From Drosophila persimilis (lineage: Eukaryota; Arthropoda; Insecta; Diptera; Drosophilidae): 64,000 bases of DNA. Location: NCBI RefSeq assembly GCF_003286085.1, contig NW_020825327.1:372001-436000 (forward strand). The letters run 5' to 3'. A program made the position numbers and the translations under genes. The notes under the pieces were generated by a model that searched no databases, was not told the DNA's origin, and worked only from the letters and a program-made list of their open reading frames with translations. Shown here piece after piece: positions 54,072 to 64,000 of this stretch (within the stretch, counting starts at the first letter, position 1; every line of letters starts with the position of its first letter).

Positions 54072-54375
54072 CCTAATTGATTTTTGAGAATTTATTCAAT
54101 GTCCGGTCGCGACCACATCCAAAATAAAAAATTTTTCAATGCGAATGTCGTATTCAAGTGTCGCATTTTTTGGGAGCGGAAATTTGAGTTATGTCAATTA
54201 AATTTTTTTTCTCAATCTACTTTGATGAATATTGCTATTATTTTTTTTTTAATTTATGCTAAATTGAATAGAGATTTGAGGAAAATTCAAACTCACCGTT
54301 TTCTTTGGCTTGTGCCGGAAATATTGGTGCCTAAAGTGTACATTTTAGTATGTCGTATTCAAGTGTCGGGGAGTG

Positions 54376-54377
54376 TA
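54376..54377. repeat. TA target duplication, right of Tc1 fold-back
   Basis: TA directly after the element, matching 52776-52777. Confidence 0.8.
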
Positions 54378-54483
54378 TGTTAAGGTGCTGAATCTGATCC
54401 CGTCTCTTTATCCAGTCGGTGGTTCCCATAAATGCCAATAGAGGTATGCCCGTATCCTTGTATCGACATGTTTCCCTATGCAA

Positions 54484-55570
54484 TTAGGCCTTGTCTTGAC
54501 AGAGCAGAGCCTGTCGCTGAGTTTTTTCAATAAGCTTATGGTACGTATTCCTTTCGGGTATTATGTCCTGATGATTTTTGGCATCTGTAACCTGGGTGCA
54601 TCCTGGGAAGGGAACTTGCGTTATTGCTGTTAGGGCTTCTTCACTGCCCCCTGCCCACTGTCCGTCGTGTAGCTTGAGCCATTTCAGGTACTTTCTCGAT
54701 GTTGGAGCAGAAGTGAATCCACAAGTTTCGTTGGGCCTTACGTATTTCCTTCTTGTAGTTCCTGAGTATGGTTCTGTATTTCTCGTTGGCGATCTTAAAG
54801 AATTCCTTGAGCTCGTTTTCTTACAGAGAATGATTCCACCAGAGTGGCTTGGTCCTCTTTTTTGTGGTTGGACAAGATTCGTGGTAGGCATCCAGTAATA
54901 GGATAGGGTCTCTAGGGACTTCTCTATATCCTCTGCGAACTTCACAGAGCTCGTTTTAAAATTTTCCCAGTTTGTATTCCGGGGGATTCTATAGACCTTT
55001 ATATTCGGAATGTGTTTAGGTTTTCACGTGAACTGAATGTACTTATGATCTGAGAAGTATGGTCTTTCGAAGACTCTTCAGCCAGATATCTATGTCTATG
55101 TAAGAATAGTATAAAGACTAAAAGTGACTCAACTCTATTATTGATGTGGGAGCTTTCCAAAAAATAGTGGCTGATCTTTACAGCCGGTTTTTGCCGCCAG
55201 ACTCTTTAGCTTTTGAGGTGTTTCGGTCCTGTCGTGTGCCATGTAGCTCGAAGATACCAGAAAGAGCTTTTCCTTTCCATCCAGTATCACTACTGTCAGA
55301 TAATCCGTTCTGTAATGAGACAGGAGGTAAGCATGGATTCCCTTTCGCACGAGTACGACGGATCTGTTCTTTCTTATCGATGTTGAGTGGAATGAGTTTT
55401 GGTAAGAGGATTTCAGTCCGCTCACTGTATTTCCTCGCGCAATCCATGGTTCCTGGACCTTTACCTATGGCTATGAGGAGCTGTGGCGTGTGCGCATCTT
55501 TATCTTCGTGGGGGCGCTTTTTAAGCTGTATGGAGAAACTGCTCACGCCCCACGCTATCTTATACAATTA
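54484..55570 (-). pseudogene. LOA-clade ORF2 remnant (endonuclease and linker)
   Basis: Endonuclease pieces at 55138-55567 in two frames (GPGTMDCARK; VVLVRKGIHAYLLSHY; LFLVSSSYMAHDRTETPQKL). The linker (54484-54945) reads in part KKEIRKAQRN and HPGYRCQ-type residues in shifted frames, matching the PWW-linker of LOA elements. Heavy decay; the RT core is lost. Confidence 0.6.
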
Positions 55571-55895
55571 TGGGTATAACAGGTTCCCCGCCTCCTTGTT
55601 GATCTGGAGTATCACATGCTGGCCTCCCTCGTTGGGTAATGGGCTATCAGCATGAAACATTTTCTAGTTTGCCGTTGGCACATCTGTGTTCTGCCTTTGC
55701 AAAATGTTCAGTGCTCGCCCTCCTTGTTATATGTCTACTACCTCTTGATTGGACCCCTCCCACTCAGCTTCCAACTGAGGCACCTTCTGCATCAGCCACT
55801 GCTGCGTTGGGTCGTCATTGCGCTTAAGGATTATTACATGGGTTGGGTTCGTCCATCATTCGCGATAATACGTGCTGCACGTGAACTACCTTCCA

Positions 55896-56240
55896 TTACT
55901 CTGCCATTATCTTCCCATTGTCGTCGCTCGTTTTTCTTGCCAGAATGCCTTTAATAGCACTCTCGCTCGAGCGTTGCCTTTTGGTGGCCAGCATCCCCTC
56001 CACCTTGTTGGCGAATCCGCCTTTCGCCGCCTGCATCTGGGAGCCTTGGAGCCGGCTCAGTAATTTGAGGGCCGCCTTGTATTGGGCTTTCGCCTTCATC
56101 CCCTCCCTCGAACTCTTCGGCCCTTCCCTGCGCTGAGGGCTGGTAACTAGTTCAGGGGACTTTCTTCTTATGATTTTTTTTTATTATTCTCCAGGTCCGA
56201 GTTTGTCTCGACAACAGCATCCGCGCGGCCCACCGGTGGT
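55896..56240 (-). pseudogene. LOA-clade ORF1 remnant
   Basis: A 67-residue frame KAKAQYKAALKLLSRLQGSQ, then KGGFANKVEGMLATKRQRS, lies just 5' of the endonuclease, as expected for the LOA ORF1. Its basic composition fits RNA binding. The rest of ORF1 has decayed. Confidence 0.5.
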
Positions 56241-56615
56241 AGCAGCCACTCTCTCCTCTGATGTTGGGGTTGACATCCCAACCCGGATTTATCTTCCGTC
56301 CGCTCTATATTTGACCCGAAGGTCCATACGTAGAACCACCCCCTGGCGTTTTATTCCTACCCGCCAGGCACCTGTGGCCATGGCCCTAGTTCAATTTAAC
56401 CGACTTCTGGCCTTATCGATCGTGACGTTCGGCAAGTGCATGTTTACTTCAAATATTCGTTCATCGTTCGTTCTCTTTCGTAGTGACCAGACGTCTTTTG
56501 TTTTGCGCTCCACTTCTTTTCCTTTTATTTTGCAATTACAGCTGGTGTTTTTCAAAATAAGCCTTGATAAAAATCCCCATTTAACCTACAGTAAAAAATC
56601 TGTTCTTTAACGCGT

Positions 56616-58351
56616 GTGCATGCCTATTGTTTTCAAAAAACCTTATTCTTTGGTATTAATTCTGTGCGTTGGTTAATGGTGTGTTTGTGTGTTGCTTTCT
56701 GTAAGTGCCCTCTATCACTCTCGATCACTCAATTTGACACCAGTTGCTCTGCCAAATTTTGGCCGAAGCACTTGGTGGTGAAGCAGTTTAAGGCTATGAA
56801 AAACGATAGGCCCCCCATAAATCTCCCAAATCAGCCCAACGTGCCATCCACATCTTCCCATTTTACTTCTTTTACCCATTCAAAAAACTAACTTTCCTCT
56901 TATTAATTTACCAAAATGTTAAAGGCTTACGCAGTAAGCTCGAAATCCTTTTTCGAGATATTTTTGCATTTGCATTCTTAGTTAAGAAGTGTTGTCTGGT
57001 CGGTACACAACTTTTAGAAAGGATCGTTCGTCTCGACGTGCAGGAGGGGTTCTGAGATCAGTGGACTCTCACTTCATGTCTGAGCACTTCACAGTTCAAC
57101 AGGAACTGGAATTCCTGTATGTATGTACAACTAATTCTTCCCGCTTTCGCTATATTCATTACTTGCTCGTATATTCCACCTTTTTCGGATATCCCTATTT
57201 ATGAGCAGCACTTGTCCGCTTTAACCGCTGTTTCTTCCTCGCTATCTGATAAAGATCATATGATAGTTCTTGGTGACTTCAACTTGCCAGGAACTGTTTG
57301 GTCTTCGGTAAACTAGTCTAGTAACCTAATGCCCATTTCACGACATGACTTTGTTGACGGCTTGCTGCACCTGTCCCTGTCTCAAGTCAACCATGTAAAA
57401 AATTCCTTGGGTCGATTGCTTGATCTGTGCTTTGTATCGGATCCGACCATAGTATTGATAACCCGAGCCCTTCCGCTCACTATACCTGAAGACTCCTGCC
57501 ATCCTACTATCGCAGTGTCGCTAGATATAGGACTAACTGTATTGGATCGGTCGAGTAGGCTACCTGAACGTGTCCGCCGCTTTCGTAAAGCCGAGTGTGC
57601 GAAGCTTATTAACCTCATTATTATTCATTATTAACCTCAAGAGGACCTTGGCTTACCAAAGAGTTATCCAGTCCAAAAATTTAAAATCAAGACTTTATAC
57701 AAAATTTCAAGAAGTTGGTTCTGCTACTTCTCACTCTCGCTATTTAATAACTCGGTCAAACTTTTCAGTTCTTAATGCTCAATTCTATAAGAACTACTTA
57801 TCTCGATGCAGGATAAGTTTCCCATGACCCTAAACAGCTTTACTGCTTCGTAAACAGTAAGCGTAGAACGTCCGCACACCCATCCTCGCTATCATTTTGT
57901 AATACGTCGGCAAATAATGATCAGGCAATTGCCGATCTTTTTGCCCAATTTTTCCAGACGACCAATTCTGAGGAAAGCTACTCTGGTCATCCGTACCCAT
58001 ACGGTTTAAATTAAATAAATGAATGTTCTTTACTTCATGATCTTCGACTAGTTAAGCCGGTGTTTTCACCGGATCCAGACGGGGTTCCAGGTTGTGTACT
58101 CAGGTACTGCGCCGTGGCTCTGTGTTGACCTTTGCTTAAACTATTCACCCTGTCCATCTATTCCTCTTGCTTCCCCCCAATCTGGAAGGAATCGTTTATA
58201 ATTCCTCTCCATAAAAAAGTTAGCAAGTCTGATGCAAAAATGTTTGAGAAAGTTTTAACTCCGCACTTGCAACATCTCTGCAAGTCACTTATATCTCCAA
58301 CTCAGCATGGATTTATAAGGCGGCGCTCAATCACCACGAATTTGTTAGAGT
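56616..58351 (+). pseudogene. CR1-like ORF1, endonuclease and RT start remnant
   Basis: ORF1 is represented by SITQFDTSCSAKFWPKHLVV, with an in-frame deletion before it. Endonuclease: RAGGVLRSVDSHFMSEHF, then LPAFAIFITCSYIPPFSDIP and DKDHMIVLGDFNLPG. Next comes DFVDGLLHLSLSQVNH, the linker, and RT start FIIPLHKK joined by a deletion to KMFEKVLTPHLQHL and QHGFIRRRSITTNLLEL at 58351. Frameshifts throughout. Confidence 0.8.
58348..58351. repeat. GAGT target-site duplication, left of gypsy
   Basis: GAGT, repeated at 63673-63676. Other CR1-like copies have a single GAGT at this place, confirming the insertion. Confidence 0.95.
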
Positions 58352-58644
58352 TGTAGGCCGTCTAACCCGGGAATTGTAGTGACCAATATCGGTGCGTGGG
58401 TGAACCGTCTAGGTATAAAAACACAAGCCCGGCGATTTGATATAACTCTTTTTTATTAGCTGCGCGTCTGTCTCTCACAATCGCCATTTACAAAGTGAAC
58501 TTACTCTATTATCGATGTTTCTTATCCGATATCTCACTATTGGTATTTCCCGCCGCGTGTATCGATGGTGCGGTAAATACCAATGCGCTCTGTATGCTAT
58601 TTTAAATACTAGTTGAATGCCTCACTAATTATTACCTTGCTACA
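58352..58644 (-). repeat. 3' LTR of the gypsy element (293 bp)
   Basis: On the + strand starts TGTAGGCCGTC and ends TTGCTACA. On the coding strand it has CTAATAAAAAAG, a possible poly(A) signal. It differs from the other LTR at one base (CGCTCTG against CGCGCTG). Confidence 0.95.
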
Positions 58645-58751
58645 ATTCGGCCATCCTGACCGGAGTGCTCCTGAACTCCTTACATTTAAGTTAGTTTCTA
58701 GATAGGTTGATTTATTACAGTTGGGTGTGGTTTACTCTTAACATTCTAAGT

Positions 58752-61700
58752 TTACGTATTACAATCATTTTCTTCATTTTGATTCCCTGTGACATTTGCA
58801 TTATTACCATTTTCAATCCACGGCTTCATATTTGCCACCGCCCAAACTCCTTTATACGGGATCCTTGATTGTTGAAACCCCTCTACATCTCCTAGCAAAT
58901 ACCTATCATTTTTTAACACCTTTGATATCTTATAAGGTCCTTTGAACTTCGGGATAAGCTTTTTAGACACCCCTATATGACTGTCGAAATTTCTCACCAT
59001 AACTAGATCATTATCTACGTACACGTGTGGCTCCCTTCGCTTTGAATCTGCTGCTTGTTTGTTATAAGACTGTATTTTTCCCTGATGAGTGCCTGCTACT
59101 GCTCTAATCTTTTCTAGATCCCTTGTTGCCCGTTGTTCGGTTAGTTCGTCTAGATGATCTTTTAGTAAATCTGAAACCTTTCCTTTTTGTACGACCCCAA
59201 ACAACATTCTACTCGGGTGTTCATTATTTGTTCTTTGAATTGTGTTATTCATCGCGTGTTCTACTGTTTCTACTACCATATCCCAATGTAATCCTTTTTC
59301 CGGGTCAACAAGCTTTGCAATCATGGGTCCCAAACTTCTGTTCACCCTTTCTACCTGCCCGTTGGCCTGTGGCGACCCTGTTGCTATCTTTACGTGTTTA
59401 ACATTGCTCTGTTCTAAGAATTCTTCAAACTCTTTTGACGTGAAACAGCTTCCTCTGTCTGACACAATGCATCTGGGTCTACTGTAAGCTCGGAAATAAT
59501 CTTTCATTGCAATTACTGCTTCCTTTGTGCTAGTGGTTTTGGTCGTATAAAGTCTTACGAATTTGGTGAACGCGTCTATTACTACTAAAACATGTTTGTT
59601 GGCCCTGCCTTTGTCGACTGGTCCGAAATGGTCGATATGTACTACCTCGAATGGTCCTGACCCTTTTGGTATGTTGTGTAAAAACCCTTCCTCTTTTCCG
59701 TGTTTTGCTGAGTACGCTATGCATTTTAGACAGTTTTCAATGTGTCGCTTGGCTTTATACCTTACGTTTGAGATCCAGTAGCTTTTCGATATAGCGTCGG
59801 TCATCTTGTCTATACCGACGTGCCCTAGTTCATCGTGGTACTTATAGAGTACGTGGCCTTCCATTTCCTCGGGTACGCAGAATAGGATAGTATTGTTATC
59901 TTTTTTCCTGTATATTATTCCGTTTCTCATCTCATAATGTTTGTGTTCTGATTTCTGTAACGTTTCTCTCAGCTCCATCAGTTTGTTATCTCTGTTTTGG
60001 CATATAATTAAATTTTCTTCAAAGGTGTTGCATCTACTTCTGCTTCCTGACCTGTGTTCTAACTTGTAGTCATAATTTTGTAACTCTAACGCCCAGCGGG
60101 CAATGCGTGGATTGAGTTCTTTTTTGTTTAGAGTCATAGTCAGCGCGTTGCAGTCTGTCACTATTTTGAAGGGTATGCCTTGCACGTATACTCTAAACCG
60201 TTGTAGTGCATAAATTATCGCTAGTGTCTCCAGTTCAAAGCTGTGGTATTTTGCTTCGGTAATTGTTGTCCGCTTGGAGAAATAGAACACCGGGTGCATT
60301 CTGCCATCACCCTTCTTCTGCATTAGAATTGACCCGAAACCTAACGAACTTGCATCGCAATGTAATTCTGTCGGATCTCTGGGATTGTAAAGTGCCAAGA
60401 TCGGTGCTTCCAACAAATTACTTTTGAGTTGTTCGAAACATTCTAGTTCTATGATACCGAATTCAAACTTCCTGTCTTTTTTGACCAAATCATAAAGGGG
60501 CTTAGCTTTCGTAGAAAAATCTTTTACGAACCGTCTAAAGTAAGAACATAACCCTAAGAAACTTTGCACTTCGTTCGTTTTCGTGGGGACTGGGAACCCT
60601 TTTACTGCCTGCAATCCCTTCGTATCTGGTTTAATTCCGTTACCCGATATGGAATAGCCCAGGTACTTAACTTCTGACTGTAAGAATTCGCATTTATCAA
60701 TCCTTAATTCAAGTGTATTCTCTACCAATCGTCTCATCACTTCTTGTAAAATTTCCATGTGACTATCACTATCTTTTGTTGCTACCATAATATCGTCCAT
60801 GTATATTATAACTTTGTCTTCCTTTACCATGTCTGCAAAAATTTTGTTTGTGAATCTTTGAAACACCGCCGATGCATTTCGTAACCCGAACGGCATCCTC
60901 AACCATTCGTATTGTCCCATGGGGGTCGTGAACGATGTGTATTTAACTGAATCTTTATGCATAAATACGTGGAAGTATCCATTCTTCAGGTCTAACTTGG
61001 TGAAAAGTCTTTTCCCTGACAGTTTATCTAGTAGGTCGTCTATAAGAGGTGTTGCGTAATTGTCCTTTATCATTCCTTTATTAAGTGTGCGATAATCGAC
61101 GCACAGTCTCAACTCTCCCGAATTCTTTTTTACCAGTACTATAGGCGAAACGTATTCTGACTCACTGGTTCTGATGTAACCTTTTTCTGTGTAATCGTCT
61201 ATCATTTTCTGTACTTGGGCTTTTTCGCTATACGACAGTCTTCTAGGTGGGCAATGAAACGGTTTTTCGTGTTCGAAATTCAGCTTCATTTCCCACTTGG
61301 TTTGTGGTAAGTTTGGTCTTTCTGCGTTTACATACGCTGTACTAAACATGTATTTAAGTCGTCCTGCGAGTTCTTGGCTACAATCTGTCCCTACTTTCAA
61401 CTCCCAATCGTTTTCTTTGTCTGGATACTGGCTTGGTAGTTCGTTGAAATTGGCTTTTACGCTCTCGCAGGTATCGCTGTCTTCCAGACACTCAACCATT
61501 GCAGAACACTCATTTTCTACCTTGCCTTCACTTTCTACTTCATGCTCGTTCTCTTTACCACCCTCATCTTTTACTTCACACTAATATTCTCCTAAACGCT
61601 CATTCTCTATTCCACACTCATTTTTTTCTAAACACTCATTTTTTATGTCACACTCACTTTCTTCTAAACGCTCATTTTCTCCTAAACACTCATTTTTTAT

Positions 61701-61877
61701 TTCACACTCATTTTCTTCTAAACACACATTTTCTCCTAAACACTCATATTTTATTTCACACTCGTTTTTTGTCTCACTCTCCTTCTCCTTGCAAATGTCA
61801 CTTACAATTTTAAATTTGCATAAATTCATAAAATCCCTACCTAACACAGCCTCATAGCCCATCGACTCGTCTGCCAC
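58752..61877 (-). pseudogene. Gypsy pol: end of protease, RT, RNase H, integrase
   Basis: One frame, open except for a single TAG (61581-61583), encodes the end of the protease (AVLGRDFMN), a repetitive acidic linker, then a 915-residue polyprotein from 61499. RT shows LRLCVDYRTLNK, LFTKLDLKNGYFHV, MPFGLRNASAVFQRF and the catalytic VIIYMDDIMVATKD. RNase H follows with ELHCDASSLGFGSIL and IVTDCNALTMTL. Integrase has the HHCC finger (HDELGHVGIDKM...CLKCIAYS) and catalytic VVHIDHFGPVDKG, IVSDRGSCFTSKEF and SPQANGQVERVNRSL. All catalytic residues are kept. From 61499 down, the protein seems functional; the TAG would need readthrough. Confidence 0.93.
61600..61770 (-). repeat. Degenerate tandem repeat in gypsy pol linker
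   Basis: Repeats of about 15 codons built on ENECEIKNECLGENE run four to five times between protease and RT. The + strand shows recurring TAAACACTCATTTT. Repeat number may vary among copies. Confidence 0.85.
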
Positions 61878-61879
61878 TA

Positions 61880-62293
61880 CTAGTTGTTAATAATTACAAA
61901 ACTGGGTATTTTACCAAACATGTTAAGTTTGCTATTGTTTAGTCCAACATAAGCGTAATCCGCATTTTTATTCAAAATAAATTCAATTTCTCTGTTTTTC
62001 TTGTCTTTGTTAAACTTATATAAACTTAAATCATCTTCTTTGATTTCATTCGAACTTAATCGTGAGCGCTCTTCCGCTTTATTTAGATTATTTTCCGACT
62101 GGTGCTCTAGACATGATAACTTTATAAAACTTATTGGGCTCCCTGAGTCGATGAGGCAATCTAAGGACAAGCATTTGTTATTGTAATTGCTAATGTATAT
62201 ATTAAATTTGTATATGTAATCGTTATGTACCTTGTACTTCTTTTCGTCACAGTGTGACACCTGGTGACTCATGCTGCCGCATCCGTAGCACAC
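61880..62293 (-). pseudogene. Gypsy gag end and protease, frameshifted
   Basis: A 137-residue frame begins with a second zinc knuckle, CYGCGSMSHQVSHC, then the protease active site CLIDSGSPISFIKL. It ends at INN followed by two stops. The next frame continues LVVADESMGYEAVLGRDF, the protease end, so a one-base frameshift at about 61878 splits the protease. Retroviral-type protease processes gag-pol; in this copy it cannot be made in one piece without frameshifting. Confidence 0.85.
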
Positions 62294-63285
62294 TCCCCTG
62301 CCACGTGGCCCAAAGAGTTGCAGTTGTAGCAGCGAATGGGTGTTGGCGAGGCTCCAGTGTTTGCCCCTTCAGTTGAACCGTACTTCTTTGGCAGCATGAT
62401 CTTCTCGAACGCCTTGAGTAGTAGATGTGGAGCACCAAAGCACTGCATGTGGGCTTGCCTACGCAGGCCTACATCTGGGATACCTTCGATGACTCCGTCA
62501 ATAAACTCCTCGTCGTCAATGACTATGCGGGATGCCAGCGACACTTTGGCGTTGAAGTACATCGAGAACTCCTCGTCACGTGCCCATGAACGGGACTCGA
62601 ACTTGCGACGGAGCAACAGTTTGCTTTCCTTGGGATGGAAAGTGTCTTCCATGACGTTCAACAACTGATCGATTGGCAACGACATGTGCTCCGGACTCGA
62701 ATGCAGCCACACCAATGCTTTGTCCTTAAGCTTCGACATTAGCAGCATAAGTAGCTTCTCATCCTTCAGTTTGTACATTTTTGCGATGGCCTTAAACTGC
62801 GCGATCCAAGTTGTGACGTCATCGTTGTTTCCAGAAATGTTGCCATGATATGTTGGCAACATGTCTTTGGCGGCATTTAGCAACATGACGCCAGCGTCAT
62901 TGTTGGCGGCTGGTGTTGTGTTCTCTCCTCTCCCTTCCTTCTCCCTCTCGCTCTGCAGCTTCAGCAGCTCGATTTGCAATTTTAACATTTCAACATATGC
63001 TCGATATTCGCCGTGGTTGTTGTTGTGCCCAGGCGCTTGCGGTGCTTTTTCGTTCTTCTCTTTGCGTTCGCTCTTCGTCGAGTCTTGATCTGCGGCTGCC
63101 TCATCTTCCCTCTCGTTCTCGCATGTTTCGGCTGCCGGTGGTCCCTGTCCCCGCAGCTCTACTGGTATTTCGTTAATTCTCGCTGCCATGGCAGCTTTGC
63201 TTCCACCTTTTGGTAGATTGAGGGACTCCAGCCATCCGCGCAGCTGGGCGGCCGAGAACTCCTCCGTGCCGACCAAGTCCGACAT
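62269..63285 (-). CDS. Gypsy gag (338 residues)
   Basis: Starts MSDLVGTEEFSAAQLRGWLE, with an N-terminal SAP-like helix pair (residues 8-38), an acidic/charged low-complexity region, then the capsid-like part DDVTTWIAQFKAIAKMYKL, ALVWLHSSPEHMSLPIDQLL and FHPKESKLLLRRKFESRSW, and a zinc knuckle CYNCNSLGHVAGEC near the end. It stops after ATDAAA. A second knuckle and the protease lie in the -1 frame overlapping the end by about 25 bases, so either a programmed -1 frameshift or a small deletion between the knuckles is involved. Gag would form the particle. Confidence 0.88.
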   Translation of the reverse strand: MSDLVGTEEFSAAQLRGWLESLNLPKGGSKAAMAARINEIPVELRGQGPPAAETCENEREDEAAADQDSTKSERKEKNEKAPQAPGHNNNHGEYRAYVEMLKLQIELLKLQSEREKEGRGENTTPAANNDAGVMLLNAAKDMLPTYHGNISGNNDDVTTWIAQFKAIAKMYKLKDEKLLMLLMSKLKDKALVWLHSSPEHMSLPIDQLLNVMEDTFHPKESKLLLRRKFESRSWARDEEFSMYFNAKVSLASRIVIDDEEFIDGVIEGIPDVGLRRQAHMQCFGAPHLLLKAFEKIMLPKKYGSTEGANTGASPTPIRCYNCNSLGHVAGECATDAAA

Positions 63286-63363
63286 GTTTTTTTCAGCGAT
63301 GGCGTCTTCGACGGACGAGAAAAGAAAAATGTTCGCTATTTTTCACTGGCGGCGGTTGATCCT

Positions 63364-63376
63364 ATCCCACTTCTGA
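63364..63376 (-). other. Primer-binding site, tRNA-Leu type
   Basis: On the coding strand TCAGAAGTGGGAT lies three bases after the 5' LTR. It is complementary to the 3' acceptor side of insect tRNA-Leu as I know it (…ATCCCACTTCTGA). Confidence 0.75.
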
Positions 63377-63379
63377 AAT

Positions 63380-63672
63380 TGTAGGCCGTCTAACCCGGGA
63401 ATTGTAGTGACCAATATCGGTGCGTGGGTGAACCGTCTAGGTATAAAAACACAAGCCCGGCGATTTGATATAACTCTTTTTTATTAGCTGCGCGTCTGTC
63501 TCTCACAATCGCCATTTACAAAGTGAACTTACTCTATTATCGATGTTTCTTATCCGATATCTCACTATTGGTATTTCCCGCCGCGTGTATCGATGGTGCG
63601 GTAAATACCAATGCGCGCTGTATGCTATTTTAAATACTAGTTGAATGCCTCACTAATTATTACCTTGCTACA
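63380..63672 (-). repeat. 5' LTR of the gypsy element (293 bp)
   Basis: TGTAGGCCGTC...TTGCTACA on the + strand; same length as 58352-58644. Confidence 0.95.
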
Positions 63673-63676
63673 GAGT
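63673..63676. repeat. GAGT target-site duplication, right of gypsy
   Basis: Matches 58348-58351. Confidence 0.95.
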
Positions 63677-64000
63677 TTACCTCTTTCATTATTAAAGGCG
63701 TTCAAGGTAACTTACAGACGGATGTCATTTACACCGACTTTAGTAAAGCATTCGACTCTGTAAACCATTCCCTTTTTGCGCATAAACTTGATCTTCTAGG
63801 GTTCCCGCCCAACTTCCTGAGATGGATTTCTAGCTACCATTGTTCCAGGTCTCAAAGAGTCCTCTTCAAAAACTCACTCTCTTTACCAGTAAAGGTTTCT
63901 TCGGGAGTACTACATGGCAGCCATCTAGTCCCCTTATTCTTCACACTCTTTTTTAAGAGTCAAGCTTAAGTTTTTTGAACACATTTCTACCATGGTAAAT
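63673..64000 (+). mobile_element. CR1-like LINE, family 1, copy E, right piece (RT)
   Basis: Resumes exactly where 58351 stopped: EFTSFIIKGVQGNLQTDVIY, then TDFSKAFDSVNHSLFAHKL and NSLSLPVKVSSGV. A deletion after about 63955 jumps to the region ending EHISTMVN at the window edge, skipping the catalytic YADD. It runs out of the window. Confidence 0.85.

Larger units (their letters stand above)
52778..54375. mobile_element. Tc1/mariner fold-back element, 1.6 kb
   Basis: Starts CACTCCCCGACACTTGAATA and ends with its exact reverse. The two arms (52778 to about 53432, and about 53750-54375) are nearly identical over more than 600 bases; I count three differences in the first 150. Each arm has two GACACTTGAATACGACAT sites about 200 bases apart, the IR/DR pattern of some Tc1 elements. 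A loop of about 320 bases with no clear domain joins them. TA duplications flank the element. Confidence 0.92.
52319..56440 (-). mobile_element. LOA-clade LINE, second family, split by Tc1 fold-back
   Basis: ORF1, endonuclease, linker and the C-terminal knuckle region occur in order on the - strand but badly decayed. The RT palm is missing. The Tc1-like fold-back (52778-54375) lies inside. It is a different family from 22301-26972. Confidence 0.65.
56446..58351 (+). mobile_element. CR1-like LINE, family 1, copy E, left piece
   Basis: The 5' leader (from about 56446), ORF1 end, endonuclease and RT start are in + orientation, interrupted by the gypsy at 58352 inside RT and resuming at 63673. 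Internal deletions remove part of ORF1, part of the endonuclease start and part of RT. Confidence 0.85.
58352..63672 (-). mobile_element. Ty3/Gypsy LTR retrotransposon, complete, young (5.3 kb)
   Basis: Two 293-bp LTRs with one visible difference flank gag and pol on the - strand, with a 4-bp duplication. A tRNA-Leu-type primer site follows the 5' LTR (63380-63672). No env is present. The domain order gag, protease, RT, RNase H, integrase is that of Ty3/Gypsy. It lies inside the RT of a CR1-like LINE, so it is the later insertion. Three coding lesions are visible despite the near-identical LTRs. Confidence 0.95.

Noticed and set aside
61499..61857. + strand frames rich in H, F, S and L with repeats
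   Set aside because: They are antisense to the repetitive linker of gypsy pol.

Overview
The window looks like insect, most likely Drosophila, DNA: intron-split host coding sequence buried in nested transposable elements (TEs), DINE-1/ISY-like Helitrons, a P-element remnant and LOA-clade LINEs. The TE mix (LOA/Bilbo/TRIM-type LINEs, abundant ISY-like Helitrons, a diverged P element) would fit the obscura group, but that is an inference. The density of broken, nested TEs suggests heterochromatin or a TE-rich chromosome.

The only host gene I can support is a D-type cyclin (CycD) on the + strand. Its first coding exon (13460-14008) carries an LxCxE Rb-binding motif and the start of the cyclin box. 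The second exon (50174-50395) continues the cyclin box in frame. Between them lies an intron of about 36.2 kb (14009-50173) made almost wholly of TEs. The rest of the gene is not visible in the remaining 13.6 kb, so the next intron is also very large.

Layout. 1-5050: decayed BEL/Pao LTR retrotransposon (+). 6153-7976 and 10539-12390: two direct copies of an unidentified 1.8-kb repeat, separated by a broken I-like LINE (-) that holds a Helitron-like element and a GC-rich insert. 12391-13459: region upstream of CycD. 14009-50173 (intron): jockey-clade LINE (14.2-17.4 kb, -); CR1-like LINE (18.0-20.9 kb, -); Helitron-like element; LOA LINE with target-site duplications (22.3-27.0 kb, -); Helitron fragments; second jockey-clade LINE (28.0-33.1 kb, -) split by a hAT transposon with 8-bp duplications; CR1-like LINE (33.1-36.3 kb, -); env remnant of an insect errantivirus; Helitron pair; third CR1-like family; gypsy fragment; CR1-like LINE (+) split by a full-length Helitron-like element; two CR1-like family 2 copies (-) and an inverted CR1 family 1 pair.

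50396-64000 (second intron): internally deleted P element, hAT remnant, second LOA LINE (-) split by a 1.6-kb Tc1/mariner fold-back, then a CR1-like LINE (+) split by a very young Ty3/Gypsy element (58352-63672, - strand) with 293-bp LTRs differing at one base and a GAGT duplication.

Most elements are dead by frameshift, stop or deletion. Functionally the window is one intact cyclin exon pair that must be spliced across long TE arrays. Some of these contain long inverted repeats, GA-rich tracts and TATCGATA palindromes that could influence host chromatin or small-RNA production.
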